This document shows, piece by piece, positions 7,350-15,587 of a stretch of DNA of 25,616 bases. Where the stretch lies: IMG/VR virus record IMGVR_UViG_3300044799_000457, positions 1 to 25,616 of that record; one strand, written 5' to 3'. The position numbers and the translations under genes are program-made. The DNA comes from a virus. The notes below the pieces were generated by a model. It did not search any database, had not been told where the DNA came from, and saw only the letters and a list, made by a program, of their open reading frames with translations. Within the stretch, counting starts at the first letter, position 1, and every line of letters starts with the position of its first letter.

Positions 7350-7704
7350 GCGTCGGATCACGACAGGCCCCCTGACCCCCCCCCACCGCGGTCGCCCCCG
7401 GAAGGCCGGGCCTAGGCACAATCTGGGCACAGGGGGTCCGCAGGTGGCGACAAAATCAGGCGAAAATGGCGGGCCGCTGGCTTCCTTAGCCATCGCGCCG
7501 GTGGCCCCGCGGTTGCTTAATTTGCACAGCGCCGCCCGCTACCTTGGCGTGTCGGAGTGGACCATCCGCGACCTCGAGACCGCAGGCACGCTTCGGCGGG
7601 TGCGCCTCCCACTTCCGAACGGTGGGGAAGTCCGCAGGCTTTTATTTTGCAAGGAAGATCTCGACACCCTCGTGGACAATTCGAAGGACACCACGAATGG
7701 CTAG
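7339..7704 (+). CDS. Excisionase/MerR-like helix-turn-helix protein
   Basis: The C-terminal 60 residues form an HTH_17-type winged helix: LLNLHSAARYLGVSEWTIRDLETAGTLRRVRLP, a wing with GGEVRRLLF, then CKEDLDTLVDN. This is the layout of excisionases and small element-encoded DNA-binding proteins. The start is uncertain: GTG 7339 has GGAG ten bases upstream, but TTG 7300 and GTG 7444 are also in frame, and the first 65 residues look disordered (proline, glycine and arginine rich). Its stop overlaps the next start. It may help the integrase excise the element or regulate the packaging block; its place directly before the terminase genes favours the second. Confidence 0.7.
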   Translation: MNDERRITTGPLTPPHRGRPRKAGPRHNLGTGGPQVATKSGENGGPLASLAIAPVAPRLLNLHSAARYLGVSEWTIRDLETAGTLRRVRLPLPNGGEVRRLLFCKEDLDTLVDNSKDTTNG

Positions 7705-8086
7705 CGCACTGAAAGGCAGGATGCCAAGGTGCCTCCCCGATCATAGGTCGCGTGAAGGCAAGCGGTTACGAGAGGTTTACCTCGAGTTCATAGGAAAACA
7801 TCCAGACGCCCCCGGCCCGGCCCGCCGCATCGCCTTGATGGCCGCTGAAGCATGGATCTCATACGAGGACCTGGGGATACAGATTGCCCGTGCGAAGCGA
7901 AACAAAAGATCCGCCCTGGAGATCCGCCGCTTGGCAAAGGGGCGCAGGTTGGCCGCTGGACACTACCTCGGCGGGATGCGAGAGCTTCAGGCACTGATCG
8001 ATCGAGACGGGCATAAGCCCTCCGACCTGGCCCAGGCGATCCAGACCGCCCAGCAGCGCAGCCTCGAGGATGGAAATGGACGATAA
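7697..8086 (+). CDS. Probable terminase small subunit
   Basis: This 129-aa protein overlaps the large terminase by 17 bases and the HTH gene by 8. It is basic and helical: REGKRLREVYLEFIGKHPDAPGPARRIALMAAEAWISYEDLGIQIARAKRNK, later RLAAGHYLGGMRELQALIDRDG. Small terminases recognise the packaging start site and regulate the large subunit, and they usually lie immediately upstream of it. I cannot point to a diagnostic family motif, so the call rests on position, size and composition. The ATG at 7697 fits the coupled start better than the in-frame upstream codons, which lie in the preceding gene. Confidence 0.55.
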   Translation: MASALKGRMPRCLPDHRSREGKRLREVYLEFIGKHPDAPGPARRIALMAAEAWISYEDLGIQIARAKRNKRSALEIRRLAKGRRLAAGHYLGGMRELQALIDRDGHKPSDLAQAIQTAQQRSLEDGNGR

Positions 8087-9650
8087 GGACCTCCACCGCT
8101 ACGCCATGGATCCGGCCTTCTTCGTTGACCGTTTCGTGAGAGTGAACGAGCTCGGGCAGCCCTTCCGGCTGATGGACCACCAGCGGGAGTTTCTCCGGCT
8201 GGCCTTCGCCTTCGACGACGCCGGCCTGCTTCTCTGGACCACGCTCGTTTACGGTGCCATCAAGAAGTCAGGGAAGACTTTCCTTGAAGCGCTTCTTGCC
8301 CTCTGGTGGGCCTATTGCCACGAGGCGCCGAACGAAATCATAGCAATCGCGAACGACTTAGAGCAGGTCCAGGCGCGTGCCTTCAAGTCCATGTGCGGCC
8401 TTATCCGGTACAACCCCGCGCTCGCACGAAGCGCCGAAGTGTTGACCAAGCAGATTATCTTGAGCAACAGGACCACGATCACGGCGATTGCCTCGGAGTA
8501 TGCAGGCGCCGCCGGCTCGAATCACGGCTTCACCGGCTGGGATGAGCTTTGGGCCTACACCTCCGAGGCCTCGCACCGATTGTGGGAAGAACTGACTCCA
8601 GTGCCGACGCGCCGGAATTCCGTTCGCGTCGTGACGACCTGTGCCGGCTGGGAAAATGAGAGCGAACTGCTTCGGGCTCTGTACAAGCAGGGCGTCGGGA
8701 AGGAGGAGCATCCCGACGGCCAAGGTGAGCGCCTCCACCCGACACTGCCCATTTTCGCCAACCAGGATGCGCGCCTTCTGGTCTACTGGGACCACGAGCC
8801 GCGCATGCCGTGGCAAACACCATCCTACTACGCGGCCCAGCGCCGGACCCTCCGCCCGGGGACGTACCTCCGCCTTCACGAGAACCGGTGGACCACGTCC
8901 GAGTCAACCTTCATCACGCCCGAGCTGTGGGATCCGTGCGTTGATCCCACCCTCTCGCCGCCACTGCCGACGCGGAGCGTCTCTCTCTTCGCCGGCGTGG
9001 ATGCAGGCATCAAACACGACAACGCGGCGGTGGTGACAGTCTACTGGAAGGAGGACAAGCTGGCCCTCGGCCCCTTCCGAATCTGGCGCCCCTCACCGAG
9101 CGAGCCCCTGGACATCGAGGCCACCATCGAGGAATTCGTCCGCGAGCTGCACGAGCGGTACGACCTGGCCTCGGTCCTCTGTGACCCCTACCAACTCCAC
9201 CGCTCCATCACGACCCTGCAGGCGGCCGGGCTCCCGATCGCCGAATTTCCGCAGACCACATCCAATACGACGCGCATGGGGCAGGGCCTCTTCGATCTTC
9301 TCCAGGGCCGGAACCTCCGACTCTACCCGAGTGAGGCACTTCGTGGCCAAGCTCTCAACACGATCGCCGTCGAGACGCCCCGGGGCTGGCGGATCGCGAA
9401 GGAGAAAGCATCCAAAAAGATCGACGCGGTTGTGGCCCTCGCGATGGCCGTTACAGCCGCCCTGGATGACGCCCCGCCGGCCGGCCCCAGCGCGGCCGAC
9501 CTGCAACGAGCGGAAGCGCAGGTGGCCACCCTCACGCTGGCGGTGCAGCAATGCGCGAGCGGCGAGAATTTGCAGGCTTTGGCGGCGGCGAAACGAGACT
9601 TCAGCGAGAAGCGCCGGTGCTACGTCGGCGAGCACCTCGGCTGTTGGTGA
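8070..9650 (+). CDS. terL: Phage terminase large subunit
   Basis: This 526-aa protein is a full two-domain packaging motor. The ATPase half has GAIKKSGKT (Walker A, residues 62-70) and GWDEL (Walker B, D158-E159). The RNase H-like nuclease half has its three acidic residues in GVDAGIKHDNAAVV (D311), SVLCDPYQLH (D372) and KKIDAVVALAMAV (D452). The enzyme cuts concatemeric DNA and pumps it into a procapsid through the portal. All key residues are intact and the length is normal for the family, so it is probably functional. A charged extension follows residue 470. Oddly, no portal or capsid gene follows, as the tape measure gene begins 214 bases later. Confidence 0.93.
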   Translation: MEMDDKDLHRYAMDPAFFVDRFVRVNELGQPFRLMDHQREFLRLAFAFDDAGLLLWTTLVYGAIKKSGKTFLEALLALWWAYCHEAPNEIIAIANDLEQVQARAFKSMCGLIRYNPALARSAEVLTKQIILSNRTTITAIASEYAGAAGSNHGFTGWDELWAYTSEASHRLWEELTPVPTRRNSVRVVTTCAGWENESELLRALYKQGVGKEEHPDGQGERLHPTLPIFANQDARLLVYWDHEPRMPWQTPSYYAAQRRTLRPGTYLRLHENRWTTSESTFITPELWDPCVDPTLSPPLPTRSVSLFAGVDAGIKHDNAAVVTVYWKEDKLALGPFRIWRPSPSEPLDIEATIEEFVRELHERYDLASVLCDPYQLHRSITTLQAAGLPIAEFPQTTSNTTRMGQGLFDLLQGRNLRLYPSEALRGQALNTIAVETPRGWRIAKEKASKKIDAVVALAMAVTAALDDAPPAGPSAADLQRAEAQVATLTLAVQQCASGENLQALAAAKRDFSEKRRCYVGEHLGCW

Positions 9651-9672
9651 TGGCGTGACGAGGAGGGCAGCG

Positions 9673-9864
9673 ATGCGAGCTACAGCACAACCGACCACCC
9701 TGGACCTGATCTTTCGCGGTCTGGACCTGTGCGACTCATGCGGGATGCACCTGGAGCCGGCAGACCAAATCGCCGGGCTTTGCGCCAGGTGCGATCCGCC
9801 GCGGCGTGCCCCCGTGCACACGTCTGTACGACTCGCCAGCCGCCAAGGAAAGGAGGGTAGGTGA
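9673..9864 (+). CDS. Small two-knuckle zinc-binding protein
   Basis: This 63-aa protein has two CxxC pairs, CDSC and CARC, 18 residues apart, forming a probable zinc ribbon. The ribosome binding site GAGGAGGG precedes the ATG by about seven bases. Its TGA overlaps the ATG of the tape measure gene (TGATG), so the two are translationally coupled. It fills the place where portal, capsid and tail genes normally lie. Its function is unknown; many phage zinc ribbons of this type bind DNA or act as small adaptors. Confidence 0.65.
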   Translation: MRATAQPTTLDLIFRGLDLCDSCGMHLEPADQIAGLCARCDPPRRAPVHTSVRLASRQGKEGR

Positions 9865-12443
9865 TGCCCCAGGACAATGTGATCAGCATCCGCGTGGTCG
9901 TGAAGGACGACGGCAGCATCGCCCTGAAGCAGGTGGCCCAGTCTACCGAGGACCTCGGCAAGAAGGCCGCGGCCGGCTCCGAGGGCATGGTCAAGCTGAA
10001 TGCCGCCGGCGCGGAGGCACGCGGGATCTTCCAGGGCCTCGGTCAGGAGGGGGCGGGCCTCCTCGGACGCTTCGGCGGGCTGCTCACCGTCCTGGGGCCC
10101 GTGGGGATCGGGCTGGGGGCCGCGGCCTATGCCGCTACCACTGCCGTCTCGGCGTTCACGGGCTTTGCCTCCCAGGTGCGGGACCTTTCCTTCCTTTCTG
10201 GTGGCTCGACGCGTGACACCTCGGTCCTCGTCGCGGGTCTGGAGCACATGGGCGTCAGCTCTGGTGCCGTGGAGATCGCCATGCGCGCCATGTCGGCGGC
10301 GGTTGAGAACGGCTCGCCGGTCCTCAATAAGCTCAAGATCAGTCTTATTGACATGAGCGGGGCGCAGAAGACCGGGCTGACTCTGTTCTACGAAACGATC
10401 GACGCCCTGCGCGCTATGCCGAACGAGATGGAGCGCAACCGCCTCTCGCAGCAACTCTTCGGGCGCAGTTTCCTGGAGTTGATCCTCGCCATCCAGCGCG
10501 GATCAGGAGCCATCAAAGAACTGGGTGAGGCGTCTGGGAAGTTCCTCACGGCAGAAGATCTCGAACGGGCGAAGCAGTACACCCTCGCCGTCGCAGAAGT
10601 AGGCGAGGTGTGGGACCGAGCCAAGATCAATCTTGGAAGGGGCATCATCGCGCCGATCACCTTCGTACTGAAGTGGCTCGGGACGGCAGGTGAGGAGACC
10701 ACTCCGTATGAGGAGTCTAAACGCATTGGCGAAGCTTTTGGCATGATGTTTCCGCAGAAACCGTCCGCCCCACCCCTAGAGTCCTATTTCGCGTCGGAAG
10801 CGGCAATGCAGGCGAATGTCTTTCGGCAGACCGGCATGCAGGCTCCCCCCTTCGACATTCAGGCGCTCCAGCGGAAGATCTTCGAGTCCCAGACTATGCA
10901 GATGCAGGCGGCCGCCCGGGCGACGCTGGCCACCAGCCCGGCCGCCATCCTCTCTGCGCAAGCCGACGCCCTCCGGGCCGCCCTACGGGGGGAGTTGGCG
11001 AAGTTCGCAATAGAGGCTCACGCGCAGGGGCTGACAGATGAGCAGATCTCCCCGCGCAGGATCGCCCTGACTGCGCAGACCAACGCCGCGATCGAGAAGC
11101 TCACGCGCGATAGCCTCCTGCGGCAGGCCGAGCCGCTCATTAAGTTCTATGACGACAGCCAGGCGATGGCCGAGAAGCAGTACGAGGCGCGGGTGAAGAT
11201 CGAGCAGGATATCACCGGGGCTACGCTGAACGAGAACGATAAGCGCCTCCGTGAGGTCGAGACCTGGCAGGAGACCAGCCTCAAGAGCATCCAATCCGTC
11301 TACGGGGAGAGCTTGGAGGGAGCGAGCCTCATCACGGCGGTCTACGCCGAGAGCGGGCGGCGGCGCGTCGAGATCGAGATTGAGACGGCGCGGAAGATCG
11401 GGGATGCCCTGAAGGGGCAGACGGATACCTTCGAGGAGGCCTATCGGCTCCAAGGCCAGCCGGTGACGCTGGACTGGGATCGCTACTATGCTGGCTTCCT
11501 CAAGCAGTTCTCCGACGCGCAGACGAAGTTCCAGAACGCCCTGACGGCGCCGATCCAGATGCGGGCCATGAGCCTCGGCGGCCCGCAACTCCTCCCCTAC
11601 GCCGAGTACGAGGACCGCCTGACGAAGATCGGCATCACCGCGCAACTCATCGGCCGGCAGTACTTCGACCCGCTCTCCAAGAGCATCAGCGAGACGCAGA
11701 GCACGCTTGAAGCCCTGGTGGCCAACGGCGTGGACCCGGCCAGCGAGCGCATGCAAGGACTCAAGACGAGGCTTGCCGATCTCCAGGACCAGTTCGAGCG
11801 GCGCGAGATGTTCCGCAATGTGTTCGACGAACTCTCGTCCGGGATTGCCGATTCGGTCCGGGGGGTCGCCCAGGGCACGCAGACCATGGGGCAACTCTTC
11901 ACGAACCTGGGGTACACAGTCCAGGCTAGCCTTCTCAACATGATCGTGAAGAACGGTCTCCAGAAGCTGGATCGCTACCTCGAGGACTGGTTGACGGAGA
12001 ACGGCGGTTTCTGGGCCCGCCTCTTCGGCTTCGGCGCCGGGGCGATGATGACTCACGCGCCGCTCGAAGGCACCACGGCAGTCGTGGCGGATATCCTGCG
12101 CGGGTCCGGCGGCATCCTCCCCGGTACCTTCGCCCCCCTCCGCCGCTTCGCCTGGGGCGGCATCTCCGACGGCCCGATGCTCGGGATGATCGGCGAGGGG
12201 CGGTATCCCCGCGAGGCCGTGATCCCGATGCCCGATGGCCGGTCCGTGCCCGTCACCTTCACCGGCCCGGCGAGCAACGAACCGATGAAATTAACGGTGA
12301 ACGTGATCAACGAGAGCGGGGTCCCGCTCGCCGTGAAGCAGACCACGACGCGCCGGAGCCAAAGCGAGCAGGTAGCACAAATCTTCATCGGCCTCACGGT
12401 CACCAATCCGGATGTCCGTGCGGCGATAGCGGCGGTGCGATGA
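9864..12443 (+). CDS. Phage tail tape measure protein
   Basis: This 859-aa protein starts at ATG 9864, seven bases after AGGAGG; the in-frame GTG at 9861 is less likely. The N-terminus (VISIRVVVKDDGSIALKQVAQSTEDLGKKA) and following hydrophobic glycine/alanine segment (about residues 65-110) are typical of tape measure proteins, followed by long helical regions. The C-terminus has the family-typical GGISDGPMLGMIGEGRYPREAVIPMPDG. Tape measure proteins set tail length and enter the host envelope during DNA injection. At 859 residues it would predict a tail of roughly 120-130 nm by the usual 1.5 Å per residue rule. Tail tube, chaperone and major tail protein genes are missing upstream. Confidence 0.9.
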   Translation: MPQDNVISIRVVVKDDGSIALKQVAQSTEDLGKKAAAGSEGMVKLNAAGAEARGIFQGLGQEGAGLLGRFGGLLTVLGPVGIGLGAAAYAATTAVSAFTGFASQVRDLSFLSGGSTRDTSVLVAGLEHMGVSSGAVEIAMRAMSAAVENGSPVLNKLKISLIDMSGAQKTGLTLFYETIDALRAMPNEMERNRLSQQLFGRSFLELILAIQRGSGAIKELGEASGKFLTAEDLERAKQYTLAVAEVGEVWDRAKINLGRGIIAPITFVLKWLGTAGEETTPYEESKRIGEAFGMMFPQKPSAPPLESYFASEAAMQANVFRQTGMQAPPFDIQALQRKIFESQTMQMQAAARATLATSPAAILSAQADALRAALRGELAKFAIEAHAQGLTDEQISPRRIALTAQTNAAIEKLTRDSLLRQAEPLIKFYDDSQAMAEKQYEARVKIEQDITGATLNENDKRLREVETWQETSLKSIQSVYGESLEGASLITAVYAESGRRRVEIEIETARKIGDALKGQTDTFEEAYRLQGQPVTLDWDRYYAGFLKQFSDAQTKFQNALTAPIQMRAMSLGGPQLLPYAEYEDRLTKIGITAQLIGRQYFDPLSKSISETQSTLEALVANGVDPASERMQGLKTRLADLQDQFERREMFRNVFDELSSGIADSVRGVAQGTQTMGQLFTNLGYTVQASLLNMIVKNGLQKLDRYLEDWLTENGGFWARLFGFGAGAMMTHAPLEGTTAVVADILRGSGGILPGTFAPLRRFAWGGISDGPMLGMIGEGRYPREAVIPMPDGRSVPVTFTGPASNEPMKLTVNVINESGVPLAVKQTTTRRSQSEQVAQIFIGLTVTNPDVRAAIAAVR

Positions 12444-12453
12444 GGAGAACACG

Positions 12454-12843
12454 ATGAACGAGGCGCAGGTACTCCTGGAGAACTTCGGCGAGCGGCTTGC
12501 GGAAATCACGCCGGCGGTCCTCCGATACCTCGATTGTCACTCAGCCATGCGGGCTCTGCAAGAGATCAGGGCCCTGAACCGGATCAACCAGGAGGTCCCC
12601 CTGGACGACCGCGGGTTCGAGGGCAAGGCCGCCGTGGCCCCCGCGATGACCGTGAAGCTCTTGGAGCAATGCAACAAAATCATGGCCATCCTCCGGGTTG
12701 CCCTTCGGAGCCGACGGCCCACCAAGGAGATTACCAGCCTCCTCGCCGAGTTGGACGAGGGCGCCGAGTTACTTCAAGAAGCGGCGGAATTTCTCAAGGA
12801 GGTGATCGATGGATCCCAAAGTCGGCCTGATCCTCATCCATAA
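12454..12843 (+). CDS. Hypothetical helical protein of tail module
   Basis: This 129-aa protein is almost wholly helical (AVLRYLDCHSAMRALQEIRALN, then VKLLEQCNKIMAILRVALRSRR, then LLAELDEGAELLQEAAEFLKEVI). The ribosome binding site GAGGAG lies upstream of ATG 12454. Its end overlaps the tail-tip gene by 35 bases. Genes between tape measure and J-type proteins normally encode distal tail or assembly proteins, but this one has no recognisable family signature. Confidence 0.6.
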   Translation: MNEAQVLLENFGERLAEITPAVLRYLDCHSAMRALQEIRALNRINQEVPLDDRGFEGKAAVAPAMTVKLLEQCNKIMAILRVALRSRRPTKEITSLLAELDEGAELLQEAAEFLKEVIDGSQSRPDPHP

Positions 12844-13474
12844 CCCCTTCGACCCCTACGGGTCGCGGGATATCCGGGCGCTGCCGTACCGGGTCGGCGC
12901 CGCGGTGCCGGAGTACCTCGCCCCAATCGCCCCTGCCGATGAGTATGTCGTCAGCCTCAACGGTGGCCTGATCCATCCGGCTGTCCTGGCCCAGACGATT
13001 CCCTGCCCCGGCGATCAACTCGTTGTCTGCCCGCTCGTGGAAAAGGGCGGCGGCGGGAAGGACGTGCTGCGCGTCATAGCCATGATCGTGGTGATGATCG
13101 TGGCCGGGGCGATCTCAGGCGGGGCGCTCGGTCCCGCAGGCCTTGCTCTCCTTGGTGAAGGGTTCGCGGCTGGCGGGGCTGGCGCCTTCGGTCTGGGAAT
13201 TGCCGTCGCCCTCGGCGGCTCCATGCTGGTCAATGCCCTCCTCCCGCCCGCCAAGATGGACTCGCTGTCTCTCTCCGGCCTCGGCGGTGACCTGGCGGGT
13301 TCGGCCACCTACGGCTGGAATGGCCCGCAGACCATGTGCCAGCCGGGGATTACGATCCCCGTGCTGTACGGGACGACGAAGATCGCTGGCAACGTTATTC
13401 AACATTCGGCGGCGGCGGAAGGGGACGACAAATACGCGAACCTCCTCCTCGCCCTCAAAGAGGAGCGGCGGTGA
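12809..13474 (+). CDS. Short tail-tip (J/TipJ-type) N-terminal domain protein
   Basis: This 221-aa protein matches the N-terminal part of phage host-specificity protein J. It has a ubiquitin-like start ending in EYVVSLNGGLIHPAVLAQTIPCPGDQLVVCPLV, a GGGGKDVLR turn, a long hydrophobic Gly/Ala stretch (residues about 86-145), then SATYGWNGPQTMCQPGITIPVLYGTTKIAGNVI, the classic J segment. Full J proteins exceed 1000 residues; this one stops at YANLLLALKEERR, just where the baseplate-forming domains normally continue. The ribosome binding site AAGGAGGTGAT is ideal and the stop overlaps the next start (GTGA), so the short form looks stable and translated. It may anchor to the tape measure but lacks receptor-binding parts. 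Confidence 0.75.
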   Translation: MDPKVGLILIHNPFDPYGSRDIRALPYRVGAAVPEYLAPIAPADEYVVSLNGGLIHPAVLAQTIPCPGDQLVVCPLVEKGGGGKDVLRVIAMIVVMIVAGAISGGALGPAGLALLGEGFAAGGAGAFGLGIAVALGGSMLVNALLPPAKMDSLSLSGLGGDLAGSATYGWNGPQTMCQPGITIPVLYGTTKIAGNVIQHSAAAEGDDKYANLLLALKEERR

Positions 13475-14019
13475 GGCCCACCTATCAGCGGGTCCGGTTT
13501 GGGACTGATCAGGATTGTCTCAGGGCCTGCTTGGCCAGCATTTTGGAGGTCCCACATGAGGCTGTACCCGACATTCCGCCCGGGCCTGGATGGATCCTGC
13601 TGATTCAGCAATGGCTCGGGCAGTTTGGGCTCGGGTTGCAGGGGATGCGCGCGCTCGTGCCGGAGAGTTTGCCAATGTTCCCGCCGGGACTCGTCATTGC
13701 GGGTGGAAAAGCCTCGGGGGGGGTGGACCACGCGTGCGTCTACCGTGCCGTTCGGCGGCCGGGGGGGATCGATGTGGAATTCGAGCTCGCCCACGATCCA
13801 TGGGTTCCACCGGACTTCATCGAGGCACACCGTGAGGCCCTGCAAGCCCACGGCTGGTTTGCCGGCCTTCAAGGCACCTTTGAGGACTGGAGCTTCTGGC
13901 CCCTCGTGGTGACCGACTTCCGGCTGCTGGTGCGGTGCCTCACGACGCTCGAACTCGTGGCACCCGATCCCGCGAAGGCTCCCGCGGCGCCGCCACCCGA
14001 TGCACCCGACGCGGGATGA
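13471..14019 (+). CDS. C39-like cysteine peptidase-fold protein
   Basis: This 182-aa protein starts at GTG overlapping the tail-tip stop. The N-terminus VRPTYQRVRFGTDQDCLRACLASILEVPHEAVPDI follows the pattern of C39-like papain-fold proteins found in phages and bacteria, with candidate nucleophile C16. The partner residues are H87 in GGVDHACVYR and D109 in LAHDPW. It ends with a disordered Pro/Ala tail. Tail modules usually carry an NlpC/P60 peptidase next to J for cell-wall digestion; this may be a replacement, though many members of the family have no proven activity. The fold call is based on remembered sequence pattern only. Confidence 0.65.
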   Translation: MRPTYQRVRFGTDQDCLRACLASILEVPHEAVPDIPPGPGWILLIQQWLGQFGLGLQGMRALVPESLPMFPPGLVIAGGKASGGVDHACVYRAVRRPGGIDVEFELAHDPWVPPDFIEAHREALQAHGWFAGLQGTFEDWSFWPLVVTDFRLLVRCLTTLELVAPDPAKAPAAPPPDAPDAG

Positions 14020-14085
14020 TCTGGAGAGAAGAGAGCAGTGAGCGAAAGGGAACGCAAGCCCGACAACGGGAGGAGGTAAAAGGCC

Positions 14086-14322
14086 ATGCCTAATTACGTG
14101 CACAGACCGCCCACGTCGCAGATCCAGGATAACGACGTGGTCCTCGAGCTCGACGTAAGCCCGGCGCTCCGGACGAATCCGCCCGGGGATGTAAAGAGGC
14201 TCGTACTCTTCGACGACGGGCCGAGTTCACGAACGCGCTACACGCTCATTTGCCCCTGTGGCGTTGAGTCATATTCGAACACCCGCCCACGACGGTGCCC
14301 TGGATGCCACCGGGTGTTGTAG
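14086..14322 (+). CDS. Small zinc-ribbon protein
   Basis: This 78-aa protein has a GGAGG ribosome binding site upstream of ATG 14086. Its C-terminal half forms a zinc ribbon: CPCG...CPGCH at residues 62-75 (ICPCGVESYSNTRPRRCPGCH). The N-terminal half (residues 1-50) is probably strand-rich and contains DVVLELDVSPAL. Such proteins may bind DNA or RNA. No named family is recognised. Confidence 0.6.
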   Translation: MPNYVHRPPTSQIQDNDVVLELDVSPALRTNPPGDVKRLVLFDDGPSSRTRYTLICPCGVESYSNTRPRRCPGCHRVL

Positions 14323-14361
14323 GAGCGACAAGGCCACCCACTACAGAAAGCGAGGCAAAAA

Positions 14362-15081
14362 ATGTTCGGAAAAAAGAATGAAACCTCCCCAGTCGCCGTG
14401 ATTGAACCGGAGCCAGCCGTGGTGCAGATTGAACCTGCCCCGGTCCCCGCTTCGGTCACCGTTCGCGTCGTGCGGCCGCTCTTCGAACAGGGCGCGAACT
14501 ACAAGCCTGACGATGAATTTTCTGCCACCACCGCGCGCGCGGCGCAGCTTGAGAAGCTCGGCCTGGTGGCGATCGTTGATCCAAACGCCCCGCCCCCAGG
14601 GCCGAAGCTCCAGGTGGCCCGTGAGGAGTTCCACAAGGCTGGCGAGGAGTCCGCTGGCCGCACTCGCGAGCGAACCGCGATCGAGAGGGAGGTCCACGCG
14701 GCCGAGGAGACGGTCAACGGCCTACAGGTTGTCTTGAAAGCGGCGGATGGCCTCGAGGCGGTCCGGACCGCCCAGGACGCCCTGACCGCCGCGGGACACG
14801 ACCTGGAAACCAAGCGCGCGCTCCTCTTGAGTGTCGCGCAGCGCGCGCAGGCGGCGAACATCAAAGCCCAGGCAGCGCGGAAGAGGGTCGAAGACTTGGA
14901 AGATCGGGCAACGTGGATCAAGGGTGAGGGGATCCCAAAACAGCGAGAACACTTGGAGAGTTGCCGGCGCATCTATGCCGAGAAGCAGACGGACGCACGC
15001 GCCATCCTGGAGGAGCGCGTTCACCCGAGCGAGGTTGCGCTGGCGGCGCTCCAGACCGAGCTCTCGGCGATCGAAGGCTGA
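14362..15081 (+). CDS. Coiled-coil protein with phage DUF7210-like N-terminal domain
   Basis: This 239-aa protein begins with a Pro/Glu-rich segment, then VTVRVVRPLFEQGANYKPDDEFSATTARAAQLEKLGLVAIVD (residues 32-73), which resembles the small phage domain that reads V.V..l...G..y.pGd......A..L...G.V, usually a stand-alone head-tail associated protein. The remaining 150 residues are charged heptad-like helices (for example REVHAAEETVNGLQVVLKAADGLEAVRTAQ), predicting a long coiled coil. The fusion is unusual. A structural or scaffolding role is possible, as scaffold proteins are often coiled coils, but this is inference. Confidence 0.6.
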   Translation: MFGKKNETSPVAVIEPEPAVVQIEPAPVPASVTVRVVRPLFEQGANYKPDDEFSATTARAAQLEKLGLVAIVDPNAPPPGPKLQVAREEFHKAGEESAGRTRERTAIEREVHAAEETVNGLQVVLKAADGLEAVRTAQDALTAAGHDLETKRALLLSVAQRAQAANIKAQAARKRVEDLEDRATWIKGEGIPKQREHLESCRRIYAEKQTDARAILEERVHPSEVALAALQTELSAIEG

Positions 15082-15083
15082 CC

Positions 15084-15248
15084 ATGGCTCGGCCCCTGGC
15101 CGTGCATTCGTCGCGTGAAGGCCTCGTGCGCGAAGGGCGGGGGCCTGGGGCCGGCCTCCGCTGCCTCCCCGACCGTGCGGTGCCTGCACGGCTAACGAGG
15201 TCAAGGCATCAGGGTGGAGTCGGCCAGCGGGCCGGCTCCCCCTCGTAA
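15084..15248 (+). CDS. Doubtful 54-aa ORF
   Basis: ATG 15084 lies one base after the preceding stop and opens 54 codons rich in Arg and Gly (MARPLAVHSSREGLVREG). There is no good ribosome binding site, and composition resembles a random GC-rich frame. A short hairpin CCGTGC/GCACGG (about 15172-15190) lies inside. It is kept as a weak possibility because it fills an otherwise empty 209-base gap. Confidence 0.2.
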   Translation: MARPLAVHSSREGLVREGRGPGAGLRCLPDRAVPARLTRSRHQGGVGQRAGSPS

Positions 15249-15290
15249 TAGGTCCGGAGCGGGACAGGCGCGGAGGCAGGAGCGTCAGCC

Positions 15291-15587
15291 ATGACTGAAC
15301 AAGCGAGGCGACTGATGCGCCGTGTGCGCGGGCCATTTTCGGAAAAGCAACAGCAAGTACTTGCAGCCGTGCTCGGGAGGTTCTGCGGCCGGGCCTTGAT
15401 CCTCGAAGATCGAGTCCGCGCCCTGGAGCTCGCGCTCGAAAAGAAGGGCCTTTCCACCCAGGCTCGGATCGCCTTCCGAGAGGATGCAGTCGCCGAACGG
15501 CACCTCGAGGGTTTGTGTTTTCCCGATCAAGGATCCGTCCACCGCGACCTCGCCGAGATCCTGGCAGGGAAGTCCCTCGATGCTTGA
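15291..15587 (+). CDS. Hypothetical protein with central helix
   Basis: This 98-aa protein has a basic N-terminus (MTEQARRLMRRVRGPFSEKQQQVLAAVLGRF) and a helical stretch (LILEDRVRALELALEKKG) typical of a short coiled coil, then GLCFPDQGSVHRDLAEILAGKSLDA. Its stop overlaps the next start by eight bases, so it begins a coupled three-gene set (15291-15995). No family is recognised. Confidence 0.55.
   Translation: MTEQARRLMRRVRGPFSEKQQQVLAAVLGRFCGRALILEDRVRALELALEKKGLSTQARIAFREDAVAERHLEGLCFPDQGSVHRDLAEILAGKSLDA

Noticed and set aside
9036-9044. GGTGACAG in the terminase gene as an additional iteron
   Set aside because: It is a single match inside coding sequence, with no neighbouring copies, and is expected occasionally by chance.
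9093-10454. Long minus-strand open frame opposite terminase and tape measure
   Set aside because: It spans two well-supported plus-strand genes and has shadow-type composition.
10983-12056. Minus-strand frame of about 357 codons opposite the tape measure gene
   Set aside because: The plus strand encodes a recognisable tape measure protein here; the antisense product is Leu/Arg-rich without domain pattern.
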